Of a DNA stretch of 64,000 nucleotides, positions 13,151 to 25,487 are shown one piece after another (within the stretch, counting starts at the first letter, position 1; the number at the start of each line of letters is the position of its first letter). The stretch is from NCBI GenBank assembly GCA_947172415.1, contig OX359195.1, positions 3,261,501-3,325,500 of the forward strand, read 5' to 3'. This stretch comes from Chondrosia reniformis. Taxonomy: Eukaryota; Porifera; Demospongiae; Chondrillida; Chondrillidae. Both the position numbers and the translations under genes were made by a program. The notes beneath the pieces are model-generated. The model saw nothing but the letters and a program-made list of their open reading frames with translations, searched no databases and was not told the DNA's origin.

Positions 13151-13848
13151 TGATGCCTTGGCAGAAGTACTATGGAGGGTGGTGAGCGGAGATCTGTCAG
13201 AAGGGGTCGCACTCTACTCATCCCCAAAAAGGATGACCCGAAACGTACGGCCAACTACCGACCTATTGCATGTCTCAACACAATATGCAAGACTGTCACA
13301 GCATACATTGCATCAGAACTACTCACTTAATCTTAATGGAAGATGACAACAGACGTTCCAAAAGTACCATAAGCTGTCACCTGAGATGAGGAAACAATTT
13401 AGGGGCTACCGAATTAAGGTTGTCCCGATGATTGGAGCTTTTGGGACTGTGGATACTCTCTTGGAAGACCTTAGAGGAATTCCAAAGCTGTCAAAAGTGC
13501 AGTAGAAGTGATGAGAGCAATGTAGAGAACTGTTCTCTGTTCAGCTAAAAGGATATGGAGTAAACATCTAGCTGTTGAGGGATTGGGGCCTGGCTGATAA
13601 GTAGTCCTGTAAAATCCTTGACTTTTGACCAATGGAAAGTAGTGGTGGATTGGTGATTCGAGGTCAACTTTGTCCTGACGTGCATCTGTCTGCTGCTGCT
13701 GGAAGAAGGCAAAGCCAAAGCTTCAGGGAAAAAACCCAAACAAGGGAAAACATGACTGACTGAGGGCTTTCCAAGTCAGACACTACTTGCCTTAATAAAC
13801 TAAGACAAGCAGTAACAAGGTTCTCAATTAAGGCTTTTCTTTGTTAAC
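13151..13848 (+). mobile_element. R2/NeSL-like retrotransposon, internally deleted copy 3
   Basis: 13,151-13,330 encodes an early RT segment: GRTLLIPKKDDPKRTANYRP followed by IACLNTICKTV and a short helix. The sequence then jumps directly at about 13,331 to the C-terminal REL-endonuclease region and 3' UTR of the family at 7,580-9,328 (matching from its ~8,787 onward). The RT catalytic core, thumb and zinc knuckle are missing. The 3' end closes with the shared AAGGCTTTT-type tail at about 13,848. It is non-functional. The junction could be an internal deletion or template switching during reverse transcription. Confidence 0.78.
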
Positions 13849-14540
13849 TATGTACTAGTTGTATGTATTAGTTGTATGTACTAGTTGAATGTTCTAGCTG
13901 TATGTACTATTTATATGTATTAGTTATATATATTTCCTAGTTGTATGTACTATATATTTGTATGTACTCTTTATATGTGCTTTTTATATGTGTATGTTAA
14001 ATTGAATGTACTAGTTGTATATTTCAGTTTTATGTATTAGTTTAATGTACTAGTTGTATGTACTGGATGTATGTACTGGTTGTATGCACTTGATTTATGT
14101 ACTAGTTGGATGGACTGGTTGTTTCTATAGATGTATGCACTAGTTGTATGTACTAGTTGTATGTACTATTTGTACGGACTAGCAGCATGTACTAGTTCAA
14201 TGGACTACTTGTATATACTTGTTGCATGTACTAGTTGTATGTACTGGTTGTATGTACTAGTTGTATGTACTAGTTGTATGTACTAGTTGTATGCATTATA
14301 ATATTTACTAGTTATCTAAATACATGTATTAGTTGAATGTACTAGTTGGATGGATTAGTTATATGTATAGATGTATGAACTAGTTGTATCTACTAGTTGT
14401 ATGTACCACTAATTAGTTGTGCATACTAGTTGTAAGTTCTAGTTGTATGTACTAGTTGTATGTACTAGTTATGGGTAATGGTTGTATGTACTAGTTATAT
14501 GTGCTACTTATATGTACTATTTGTATGTACTTTTTATGTA
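13849..14540 (+). repeat. 13-bp satellite, block B continued
   Basis: Plus-strand TGTATGTACTAGT monomers up to the Tigger-like element. Nothing else was seen. Confidence 0.88.
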
Positions 14541-15049
14541 CAGTGGCGGTTAATCAGAATCCGATTAATAGAGATTTTTGGTTAAACAGGTGCATTCCTG
14601 TGGAACAGATTCGCTATAAACGTTTTATATACAAATTACTTCTGATAATCGAGACGAGATTTCAATTAATTTGGGACATTTGGCCAGGCTAAGGAAGAAA
14701 TCTTGTAGCAGTTTGAAAGCGGCTGCAATCGTGAGCGTAAGCGACAGCAAATTGGGAAAGAGGAGGATGTTGGTAGTGCCCTGTTTCTATGGTTTAACAG
14801 TAGTTGAGCCAGGGTGCAAGACTATCAGGACCAATACTAAAGCAGAAGGCCAAGGAATTCGGAGAAGCGGATGGGTCTAATTTTTCCCCTTCTGACTGCT
14901 GGCTGGCACGTTGGAAGAAACTCTACGACATTGTTTAAACTTTAATATGTAGCTATTACATTATTCTTACCTTCTGCTTAATTGGGACTACTGATTAAAT
15001 GGGACATACTCCCGACTCCTGAGGCATCCCGATTACGTGGAATGTATTA
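14541..15049 (+). mobile_element. Tigger/pogo-like non-autonomous element, copy 1
   Basis: ~500-bp element starting CAGTGGCGGTTAATC and ending in a degenerate complement, inside TA dinucleotides, as in the Tc1/mariner-pogo superfamily. It encodes remnants of a CENP-B/Tc5-type DNA-binding domain. In one frame at about 14,807-14,935 the residues read QGARLSGPILKQKAKEFGEA and then a WLARWKKLYDIV segment before a stop. Upstream, AKEEIL and IGKEEDVGSALFLW match the first half of that domain, with one stop and a frame change. The catalytic DDE part is absent, so this is a deletion derivative. Four more copies exist in the window. Confidence 0.82.
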
Positions 15050-16503
15050 AACCAGTTATCAGTGCATGTACTAGCTATATGTACTAATTGTATATACTAG
15101 TTGGATGTACTAGTTGGATGTTCTTGTACTACATATATTTACTAATTGTAGGTACTAGTTGCATGTACAAGTTGTGTGTACTGGTTTTATGTTCTAGTTG
15201 TATGTACTAGTTATATGTGTTATTTATATGTACTAGTTGTATGTACTAGTTGCATGTACTAGTTGTATGTACTAGTTATATACCCGTGGTATATACTAGC
15301 TGTGTACTAGTTGTATGAACCAGTTGTATGTACTAGTTTTATGTAATCGTCCTATGTACTAGTTGTATATACTAGCTTCTAGTTGTATGTACTAGTTTTA
15401 TGTAATCGTTCCATATACTAGTTGTATGTACTAGCTTATAGTGGTATGTTGTACCTGTATGTACTAGTTGTATGTACTTGTTATATTTACTACTACTATG
15501 TACTAGTTGTATGTACTGGTTGTATGTATTAATTGTATGTACTAGTTGTATGTTCTAGTCGTATGTTCTAATACTAGTTATATTTATTAGTTGTAAGTAC
15601 TAGTTGTATGAACTAGTTGTGTGTTCTAGTTATATGTACTAGTAGTATGTACTAGTTACTAGTTGTATGTATTAGTACAATGTACCCGTTGTATTTACTA
15701 TTGTGTATTTAAGTTGTATGTACTCCATACTACCTCTATGTACTAGTTGTGTATACTAGTGATATGCACTAGTTGTATGTAGTAGTTGTACCCACAGGAT
15801 AGGTACTAGTTGTATGTGCAAGATACTAGTTGTATGTACTAGTTGTTTGCACTATTTTTATGCTATAGATGTTTGTAAAATTTAGTACATACTAGGTGTG
15901 TGTACTAGTTATACGTACTACTTGTATGTACAAGGTGTATATACCAGTTGTATGCGCTAGTTACTAGTTGTGTGTACTAGTTGTATGTTCTCTTTATATG
16001 TACTAGTTATATGTACTAGTTGTCAGTTCTAGTTCAATGTACTAGTTCTATGTATTAATCATAATTACTAGTTATAGGTACTAGTTGTATGGACTAGTTC
16101 TACACACTATTTGTAAGAACTATTACTATATATTTATTTTTACAAATTGTATGTACTAGTTGTATGTACTAGTTGTATGTAGTCGTTTTATGTACTAATT
16201 GCATGTCCTAGTTTTATGTACTAGTTTTATGTACTAGTTATGTACCAGTTGTATGTACTAGTTGTATGTATTAATTGCATGTACTAGTTGCATGTACTAG
16301 TTGGGTTTACTAGTTGTGTGTCCTATATGTATGTACTAATTGTATGAACTAGTGGTATGTTGTCATTGTAAGTACTAGTTCTATCTTCTAGTTTAATGTA
16401 CTAGTTATTTGTACCAGTTCTATGGACTAGTTGTATGTACTAGTTGTAGTACTAGTATAATGTAATAGTTGTATGTACTATTTGTAGGTACTATTTATAT
16501 CTA
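15050..16503 (+). repeat. 13-bp satellite, block B continued
   Basis: Plus-strand monomers, with a local duplication around 15,330-15,440 (ATCGTYCYATATACTAG variants). Nothing gene-like was seen. Confidence 0.88.
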
Positions 16504-17003
16504 CAGCGGCGGCCGGTTAATAGGAATCCGATTAATAGAGATTTTTGGTTAAACAGGTCCATTCCTGTGGAACAGATTCGCTATAAACGTTGCGTATACA
16601 AATTACTTGTAAGAATTGGGACGAGATTTCGGTTAATTGGGACCTTTGGCGAAGGCTAAGGAAGAAATCTTGTAGCAGCTTGACAGCGGCTGCAATCTTG
16701 AGCTTAAGCAACAGAGAGTTGGGAAAGAGGAGGTTGTTGGCAGTGCCCTGTTTCTATGGTTAAACAGTAGTTGAGCCAGGGTGCACGACTTTTAGGACTA
16801 ATACTAAAGATTTCGGAGAAGCGGATGGATCTAATTTTTCCCCTTCTGACGGCTGGCTGCAACGTTGGAAGAAACGCTACAACATTGTTTAAACTTTAAT
16901 ATGTAGCTGTTACATTTTTCTTTACCTTCTGCTTATTTGGGACTAGTGATTAATTGGAATAGTCTCCCAACTGCAAGGCATCCCGATTAAATGAAATGTA
17001 CTG
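16504..17003 (+). mobile_element. Tigger/pogo-like non-autonomous element, copy 2
   Basis: 500 bp. It starts CAGCGGCGGCCGG and ends with the complement-like ATGTACTG, with TA on both sides. Same CENP-B/Tc5 remnants as copy 1 but a shorter linker before the C-terminal half. Satellite directly outside both ends matches that outside copy 3 (18,249-18,728) in inverted orientation, including an ATTTATATCTA stretch before the element and GTTATATGTGTATGTACTAG after it. Confidence 0.82.
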
Positions 17004-17640
17004 TACCAGTTATATGTGTATGTACTAGGTATATGTACTGGTTTTAGGTACTATATAGTTATGTACCAGTTGTATGTACTAGTTGGATGTACTAGCTATG
17101 TACTAGTTGTATGAACCAGTTGTATGTACTAGTTTTATGTAATCGTTCTATATATTAGTTGTATGTCCTAGCTTCTAGTTGTATGTAGTACCTCTTTGTA
17201 CTAGTTGTGTGTACTAGTTGTATGTACTAGTTGTATGAACCAGTTGTATGTACCAGTTGTATGAACTAGTTGTATGTACCAGTTGTATGTAATAGTTGTA
17301 TGTACCAGTTGTTTGTACTAGTGGTATGAACTATTTATAAGTACTAGTTATATGTGTATGTACTAGTTATAAGTAGTAGTTGTGTGTAATAGTTATATAT
17401 ACTGGTTTTTTATACTAGTCGTATCTACTCGCTGTATGTACTAGTTGTATGTGCTACTTGTAGGCACTAATTGTATAAACTACTTATATGTACTAGTTGA
17501 ATGTACTAGTTGTATGTACTAGTTGTAGCTTATGGTACTAGTTATACTAGGTAGGTACTAGATGTATGTGCTAGTTGTAAGTCCTCCATATTAATTGCAT
17601 GTAATATTTGTATATACTAGGGTTATGAAATAGTTTATAC
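17004..17640 (+). repeat. 13-bp satellite, end of plus-strand block B
   Basis: The last plus-oriented monomers before the strand switch at about 17,640, where the unit flips for the next ~12 kb. Confidence 0.88.
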
Positions 17641-18248
17641 AATTAGTGCCTACAAGTAGCCCATACAACTAGTACATACAATTAGGACATACAACTAGTA
17701 CATACAGCGAGTAGATACGACTAGTATAAAAAAACAGTATATATAACTATTACACACAACTACTAGTTATAACTAGTACATAGAAGTATAACTAGTTCTT
17801 ATAAATAGTACACACAACCAGTACAAACAGCTGGTACATACAACTATTACATACAACTGGTACATAACTAGTACATACAACTAGTACACACAACTAGTAA
17901 ATACAATTAGTACATACAACTACTACATACAACTAGTACATACACCTAGTACATATAACTAGTACCCACAAGTACTACATATAACTAGTACATATATATA
18001 GTATATACAACTAGTACATACAACTAGGACATATAACTAGGACATGAAATTAATGCATACAACTTGTACATACAACTAGTACGTACAAGTTGTACATACA
18101 ACTAGTATATATAATTAGTACACTCTACTACTACATATAACTAGTACATACACTTATAGTTAGTACATATAAATAGTACATGCAACTAGTATATACAACT
18201 AGTACATAGAACCAGTACATATACCTAGTACATAAACATATAACTGTA
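17641..18248 (-). repeat. 13-bp satellite, block C start (unit on minus strand)
   Basis: ACTAGTACATACA monomers. The switch at 17,640 lies between Tigger-like copies 2 and 3, which are mirror images, so the junction behaves as the centre of an inverted duplication. Confidence 0.88.
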
Positions 18249-18728
18249 CAGTACATTCCACTTAATCTGGATGCCTCGGGAGTCGGGAGAATGTTCCAAT
18301 TAATCGCTAGTCCCAAATAAGCAGAAAGTAAAGACAAATGTAACAGCTACATATTGAAGTTTAAACAATGTTGTAACTTTCTTCCAACGTGACAGCCAGC
18401 CGCCAGAAGGTGAAAAATTAGATCCATCCGCTTCTCCAAATTCTTTAGTATTGGTCCTGAAAGTCGTGCACCCTGGTTCAACTACTGTTTAACAATAGAA
18501 ACAGGGCACTGCCAACATCCTCCTCTTTCCCAACTCGCTGTTGCTTACACTGACGATTGCAGCTGCTTTCAAGCTGCTACAAGATTTCTTCCTTAGCCTT
18601 CGCCAAATGTCCCCGATTATCAGAATTAATTTGTATACGCAACGTTTATAGCGAATCTGTTCCTCAGGAATGGACCTGTTTAACCAAAAATCTCTATTAA
18701 TCGGATTCCGATTAACCGGCCGCCACTG
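18249..18728 (-). mobile_element. Tigger/pogo-like non-autonomous element, copy 3 (inverted)
   Basis: 480 bp, reverse orientation relative to copies 1 and 2. The element's 5' TIR, CAGTGGCGGCCGG, reads on the minus strand at its right end. The coding remnants match the CENP-B/Tc5-like domain. The satellite context mirrors copy 2. Confidence 0.82.
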
Positions 18729-20172
18729 TAGATATAAATAGTACATACAAATAGTGCACACAACTTTAACATTATACTAGTACTACAACTAGTACATACA
18801 ACTAGTACATACAACCAGTCCATAGCACTGGTACAAACAACTAGTACAATAAATTAGTACATAGAACTAGTACTTACAATGACAACATACAACTAGTTCA
18901 TACAGCTAGTACATACAACTAGTACATACAAGTAGTACATACAAGTAGTAAACCCAACTAGTACATGCAGCAAGTACATGCAATTAATTAATACAACTAG
19001 TACATACCACTGGGACATATTTACTACATAAAACTACTACATACAACTAGTACATACAACTAGTTCCGGCAATTTGTAAATATAACTATATAGTAATAGT
19101 TCTTACAAGTAGTGTGTAGAACTAGTCCATACAACTAGTATCTATAACTAGTATTTAAGCTTAATACATATAACTAGTACATAAAAATAGAACATAGAAC
19201 TAGTACACAGAACTAGTAACTAGTGCATATAACTGGTACATACAACTTGTACATACAACTATAGTACATACAAGTAGTACATACAAGTAGTAAACCCAAC
19301 TAGTACATGCAACAAGTACATGCAATTAATACATACAACTAGTACATACCACTGGGACATAACTAGTACATAAAACTAGTACATATAACTAGTACATACA
19401 ATTACTACATAAAACTACTACATACAACTAGTACATACAACTAGTTCCTGCAATTTGTAAATATAACTATATAGTAATAGTTCTTACAAATAGTGTGTAG
19501 AACTAGTCCATACTACTAGTACCTATAACTAGTATTTAAGCTTAATACATATAACTAGTACATACAAATAGAACATAGAACTAGTACACAGAACTAGTAA
19601 CTAGTGCATATAACTGGTACATACAACTTGTACATACAAGTAGTACGTACAACTAGTACACACAACTAGTGACTAGTACATGCAACTAGTAGAAACAACT
19701 GGTACATACAACTGGGAGCTAGCTACTACATACAACTAGTACATTCAACTAATACATACAATTAGTACATAAAACTGCTACATAAAATTAGTACATATCA
19801 ATAGCAAATATAACTAGTACATACAACTATATAGTTCATATAACTAGATTATATAACTAGTACATACAACTAGAACATACAACTAGAACATAAAACCAGT
19901 ACACACAACTAGTACATGCAACTAGTACCTACAACTACTAAATATATATAGTTCTAAAACATCCAACTAGTACATCCAGCTAGTATATACAATGAGTACA
20001 AACAAATGGTACATACAAACAGTACATAGAGTAGTACATATAAGTAGTACATATAACTAGTACACGCAACTATTACAAACAACTAGTACACACAGCTAGT
20101 ACATACAACTAGTACATATAACTAGTACATACAAGCCGTACATATACCTAGTACATGCACATATAACTGGTA
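18729..20172 (-). repeat. 13-bp satellite with ~340-380-bp internal duplication
   Basis: Minus-oriented monomers. A segment with AAACCCAACTAGTACATGC recurs at about 18,950 and 19,292. A segment with AATTTGTAAATATAACTATA recurs at about 19,071 and 19,452. This shows a local higher-order duplication with indels of whole monomers. Confidence 0.85.
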
Positions 20173-20695
20173 CAGTGTATTCCACTTAATCGGGACGCCT
20201 CGGGAGTCGGGAGAATGTCCCATTTTATCAGTAGTCCCAATTAAGCAGAAGGTAAGAAAAATGTAATAGCTACATATTAAAGTTTAAACAATGTCGTAGA
20301 GTTTCTTCCGACGTGACAGCCAGGCATCAGAAGGTGAAAAATTAGATCCATCCACTTCACCGAATTCCTTGGCCTTCTACTTAAGTATTGGTCCTGAACA
20401 TCGTGCACCCTGCTCAACTTCCGTTTAACCATAGATACAGGGCACTGTCAACAACCTCCTCTTTCCCAACTCGCTGTCGCTTATGCTTACGATTGCAGCT
20501 GCTTTCTAACTGATCCAAGATTTCTTCCTTAGCTTTTGCCATACGTCCCAATTAACCGATATCTCATCCCGAATATCAGAAGTAATTTGTATACAAAAGG
20601 TTTATAGCGAATCGCTTCCACAGGAATGCACCTGTTTAACCAAAAATCTCTATTATTCGGATTCTGGATTAACCGGCCGCCATTGTACACGTTTA
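20173..20695 (-). mobile_element. Tigger/pogo-like non-autonomous element, copy 4 (inverted)
   Basis: 523 bp, same orientation as copy 3, with terminal CAGTG and CATTG (mutated CACTG). It is a slightly longer version, keeping the LKQKAKEFGE-type linker seen in copy 1. Flanking satellite on the element's 3' side again reads GTTATATGTGCATGTACTAG on the minus strand. Confidence 0.8.
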
Positions 20696-21245
20696 ATAGT
20701 ACATACATATAGTACATAAGACTAGTACATTCAACTATTAAATTATACTAGTACTACAACTATCACATACAATTAGTAAATTATACTAGTACTACAACTA
20801 GTACATAGAACTAGTGCATAAAACTAGTACACACAACTAGTAAATACAACTAGTACATACAAAACTACTACATACAACTAGAAAATTTACTAGTACTTAC
20901 AGCTAGTTCATAGAACTAGTACATAAAACTAGTACATACAACTAGTACATAAAACTAGTATATACAACTAGTACTTACAATTACAACATACAACTAGTAA
21001 ACCCAAATAGTACATGCAACTAGTACATACAAGTAGTACATACAACTAGTAAACCCAAATAGTACATGCAATTAGTACTTACAATTGGTACAAACAATTA
21101 GTACATACAAATAGTGCCTAACTAGCACCTAGTATAACTAGTACTACAACCTACAACTAGTACATACAGCTAGTACATAGAACTAGTTCATAAAACTAGT
21201 ACATACAACCGGGACTATACCTAGTACATACACATATAACTGGTA
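20696..21245 (-). repeat. 13-bp satellite, block C continued
   Basis: Minus-oriented monomers between two inverted Tigger-like copies. Nothing else was seen. Confidence 0.85.
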
Positions 21246-21753
21246 CAGTACACTCCCCTTAATCTGGACGCTCCTGGAATAGGGAGGATGTCCTAATTAA
21301 CTAGTAGTCCCAAATAAGCAGAAGGTAAAGAAAAATGTAATAGCTACATATTAAATTTTAAACAATGTCGTATAGTTTCTTCCAACGTTGCAGCCAGCCG
21401 TCAGAGGGTGAAAAATTAGATCCATCCGATTCTCCGAGTTTCTTAGCCTTCTGCTTCAGAATTGGTCCTGGAAGACGTGCACCCTGGCTCAACTTCTGTT
21501 TAACCATAGAAACAGGGCACTGCCAACATCCTCCTCTTTCCCAACTCGCTGTTGCTTATGCTCACGATTGCAGCCGCTTTCTAACTGCTACAAGATTTTT
21601 TCCTTAGCCAAACGTCCCAATTACCTGAAATCCTGTCCTGATTATCAGAAGTAATTTGTATACAAAACGTGTATAGCGAATCTGTTCCACACGAATGCAC
21701 CTGTTTAACCAATAATCTCTATTAATCGGATTCTGATTAACTGGCCGCCACTG
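21246..21753 (-). mobile_element. Tigger/pogo-like non-autonomous element, copy 5 (inverted)
   Basis: 508 bp with TIRs CAGTACACTCC and CACTG-terminated complement. Contains the same CENP-B/Tc5 domain relics. Its 5' flank on the minus strand, a TATTTGTATGTACTTTTT stretch, resembles that of copy 1, which supports co-amplification with the satellite. Confidence 0.82.
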
Positions 21754-22210
21754 TACAAAGAAAAAGTACATACAAATAATACATGAGACTAGTAGATATA
21801 AATATTAAATTATACTAGTACTACAATTATACTAGTACTACAATTAGTATATAGAATTAGTAAATTATACTAGTACTACAGCTAGTAAATGGAACTAGTA
21901 CATATAACTAGCACATAAAAATAGAACATACAACTAGTACACACAACTAATAACTTGTACATGCAAATAGTACATACAACTGGTACATAATATTGGTTCC
22001 TAACTAGTACAAACAACAGGTGCATAGAATTAGTAAATAAAGCTACTACATACAACTAGTATATAAATCTAGTGCAAATATATACTAAATATGACTATAT
22101 AGAACGTGTTTATACAAATTTAACATACAATCAGTACATACGACTAGTCCATAGAACTAGTAAATATAACCGGTACTAAAACTTACAACTACTACATACA
22201 ACTAGTATAG
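21754..22210 (-). repeat. 13-bp satellite, block C continued
   Basis: Minus-oriented monomers, more diverged than average (ATTATACTAGTACTACAA variants repeated). Nothing gene-like was seen. Confidence 0.82.
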
Positions 22211-22612
22211 ACAGAGCGCGTAAGTCTGTCCTTTAGTGTGAACGTCTAAAAACAGCGGCAGAAACTGAAAAATGGCTGCGCGCAAGTGAAAATGTGAACA
22301 GAATGGCGGACAAAGACAGGTCAGCCTTAAGCGCATCATAACTAAACGCAGTGTAGTAAATCAGCTATGTATTGTAATAGTATAACTATCTAACGTCAAT
22401 TGAAAAGGTCGCTAATATGCATGCCTGCTGCTAGTAGGAATCAAAGTTTGAACGTTGCTGAAAAAAAGGAGTGACGTAGGGCCAATCCTTGGTCAGTTCC
22501 ACGTCTACTTCTGGTAGTACAACCAACCTTTTTAATTCCTAAAATCCTTTCATACAAGCCCATTTTCGTGCTTTCCGTGAATTCTACCGTTTCCGCCTTT
22601 TCCACTGCCTCC
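22211..22612. mobile_element. Unclassified TIR element, copy 1 (left end missing)
   Basis: Non-satellite island of ~400 bp. Its body (about 22,250-22,460) is homologous to 42,520-42,740, sharing AAAATGGCTGCGCG, TGTAATAGTATAACTA and CTAATATGCATGC stretches. Its right end (22,579-22,609) is, read in reverse complement, AGTGGAAAAGGCGGAAACGG, which matches the left end of the 42.4-kb copy. The two copies therefore define one element with inverted ends, each truncated at the opposite side. No coding capacity was seen. Its superfamily is unknown. Confidence 0.55.
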
Positions 22613-23963
22613 TTAATACTAGTATATAGAACTAGTGCATATAACTATTACATACAACTATTTCACACAACTAGTACATACAATTAGAACATATAACTAG
22701 TACATACAAATAGTAAATACAATTTGAAACTAGAACATACAACTAGTACATACAACTAGTACATATGACTAGAACATTCATATATAACTAGTACATATAA
22801 ATAGCACATACAACTAGTACATACATTTAGTACACTAAACTTGAAATACAAATAGTACATAGAACTATCACATACAACTAGTATATATAACTATTATGTA
22901 AAACTATTTCACACAGCTAGTACGTACAACTAGAACATATAACTAGTACATACAAATAGTACATACAATGTTTACACACAAGTAGTACATATAACCAGTT
23001 CATATACATTCAACTTGTCCATATAACTAGTACATATGACTAGAACATTCACATATAACAAGTACATATAAATAGGATATACAACTATTACGTACAACTA
23101 GTATATACAACTAGTACACTAAACTAGCACTACAACTAGTACATAGAACTATTACATACATCTAGTACATACTTGTAGTACATACAACTAGTACTACATC
23201 TAGTACATATAACTAGTATATTCATACAACTAGTACATACAATTAGAAGCTAGTACATACAACTAGTACATTGAGCTAGTATATACAACTAGTACAAACA
23301 ACTTTTACATACAACTAGTACATACAACTTTTACATACAACTAGAACATACAACTAGGATATGCACCTAGTAGATAGTACATACAACTAGTACATACCAC
23401 TAGTAACTGGTACAAACAACTAGTCCATATAACTGGTACATATAACTAGTTCTTTCAACTAGAACATACAACTAGTACATATAACTATATAGTAACTAGT
23501 ACATACAACTAGTACATATAACTAGTATAGACAACCAGTACCTACAACTGATAACTAGTACATACAACTAGTACAAACAACTAGTATACACAACCAGTAC
23601 ATCCAACCAGTACATCCAACTAGTAAATGGAACTAGCATCTACTACACATAACTAGTACCTACGTGGTACCTAGTTTAACTAGTACTAGGACCTACTGAT
23701 AGTACATACAACCAGTACATACACACATACATAGTCATTACAACTAGTACATACAACCAGTACATACAATTAGTTCCTACAACTAGAAATATAACTAGCA
23801 CTAGTACATTCAACTGGTAAATGCCTGCAACTAGTACATACAACTAGTACATACAACTAGTACTTACCAGTAGTACATACAACTAGCACCCATAACTAGT
23901 ACACAAAACTACTACCTATAACTGGTACATACACATATAACTAGTACATATATATAGTACATT
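22613..23963 (-). repeat. 13-bp satellite, block C continued
   Basis: Minus-oriented monomers with recurrent ACATATAACTAGTACATATA variants. Nothing gene-like was seen. Confidence 0.85.
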
Positions 23964-24050
23964 CATTGCTGATGAAGACCTATGGGTTGAAACGTTCTAT
24001 ACCAAAGATTTGTGTTTCTGTTGCTCAATAAACTTCATATATCATATAAA
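23964..24050 (+). ncRNA. Penelope-type hammerhead ribozyme motif in an ~85-bp retroelement fragment
   Basis: CTGATGA at 23,969-23,975; stem II GACC/GGTT (23,977-23,980 with 23,985-23,988, loop TATG); conserved GAAA at 23,989-23,992; minimal stem III AC/GT forming the palindrome ACGT (23,992-23,995); H17 is T (23,996). The catalytic core is intact. Stem I is weak (G-C next to the core, then mismatches). Minimal type I hammerheads with palindromic stem III are known from the pLTRs of Penelope-like elements. The same sequence, decayed, is at 41,015 in a Penelope remnant. It is followed by GTTGCTCAATAAACTTC, also shared with that copy. Confidence 0.65.
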
Positions 24051-24373
24051 TTGTACATACAACTAGTACATACTAACTAGTGCATACAACTAGTACATAC
24101 TAACTAGTGCATACAACTAGTACATGCAACTAATACACACAACTAGTTTATTCAACTAGTACATACAACTAGTACAAACAAGTAATACACTTATTAGCAC
24201 ATACAACTTGTACATACAACTAGTACAAACTACTAGTACTTAACAACAAGTACTTACAGGTTGTACATACAACTAGTACATATGACTAAAACATACACAT
24301 AAAACTAGTACATACGTAAAGTAAATACAACTAGCACATAGAACTATAACATACAACTAGTACATACATCTAC
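24051..24373 (-). repeat. 13-bp satellite, block C continued
   Basis: Minus-oriented monomers between the hammerhead fragment and the Penelope-like element. Confidence 0.82.
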
Positions 24374-25487
24374 TAAACTTGATAACTGCTCCATCTTCAC
24401 TTCCACAGGTGGACATCATCACTGGAACTGAGACTCTGACCCGAAGCCTTCCAGGAACACTCGGTGAGAAACTCAGAAGTGAGGTACAACACTGCCCAGC
24501 CAAAGCTGAGGCCCCATGCTGGAACCTGACCAAAAGTCAGCAAGTAACAATCAAGGAGCTTAGATCTGATCCTAAAACCATCATTCTTCCAGCGGATAAA
24601 GGGAATGCCACTGTCCTTATTGATAGGAAGGACTATGACCTCACACTCACACTCTTGGATGCTACTAGTTTTCAAGCCATTAAGAGAAATCCCACAATGA
24701 AGATAGAACGGAAGGTAACTGAAGTTCTAAGGTCACTTGAGAAAAAAGGCAAACTCCCCTCTGATCTGAGGAAGAAGGTTCAGAACCAACACAGCTCCAC
24801 ACCTTAGCTCTATGGATTACCAAAAATTCACAAAGCAAGTGTACCCTTGTGACCAATTGTTTCCTCCAGTAATTCCCCTACCTACAACCTTTCCAGGTAT
24901 CTGGCAGGGGTATTGTCACCAGTATGGGGGAAAACTTCTGCGGAATTCACATGACTTTGTTAAGAAGATCAGGGGAATGGGTGTGAACACTGAAGATAAA
25001 TTGATCAGTTTCGATGTAAAGAGCCTATTTACCAAAGTACCCATTGATCTATCTCTACAGATCATCAGGAGACGACTGGCGCAGGACCCTAACTTGGAAC
25101 ACCAGACACCCTTGGATATATCCACCATTGCGGATCTTACAGAGCTCTGTCTCGGTACAACGTACTTCCTATACAGTGATGAGTTCTTTGAGTAGAGAGA
25201 AGGGGCAGCCATAGGATCTCCTCTCTCCCCGGTGGTAGCGAACATCTTCAAGGTGGAATTCGAAATAGAAGCCCTTCGTGTTGCTGTGAAAAGGCCTAAG
25301 TTGTGGTTGATATATGTGGATGGCACATTTGTCATCTGGAATCATGGTGAAGAGCAGCTGTAGGACTTTTTGAGTTTCCTCAATGTAAGAAATAGCAACA
25401 TCAAATTTAATATGGAGAAGGAGACCAATGGTTCCTTGCCCTTCCTGAATGTTCAAGTAAAGAAGTGCATGGTACGTTTGGACACAT

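Noticed and set aside
14501-14692. Open frame across the 5' half of the Tigger-like element
   Set aside because: It runs antagonistic to the frame that carries the CENP-B/Tc5 motifs and is not preserved in the other four copies.
22250-22460. SINE interpretation of the 22.2/42.4-kb element
   Set aside because: No Pol III boxes or A/T-rich tail were found, and the ends look like inverted repeats.
24397-24675. Minus-strand frames over the Penelope-like element (24,397; 24,916; 25,169; 25,407; 25,655)
   Set aside because: The plus strand encodes the RT and GIY-YIG motifs; these are shadows.
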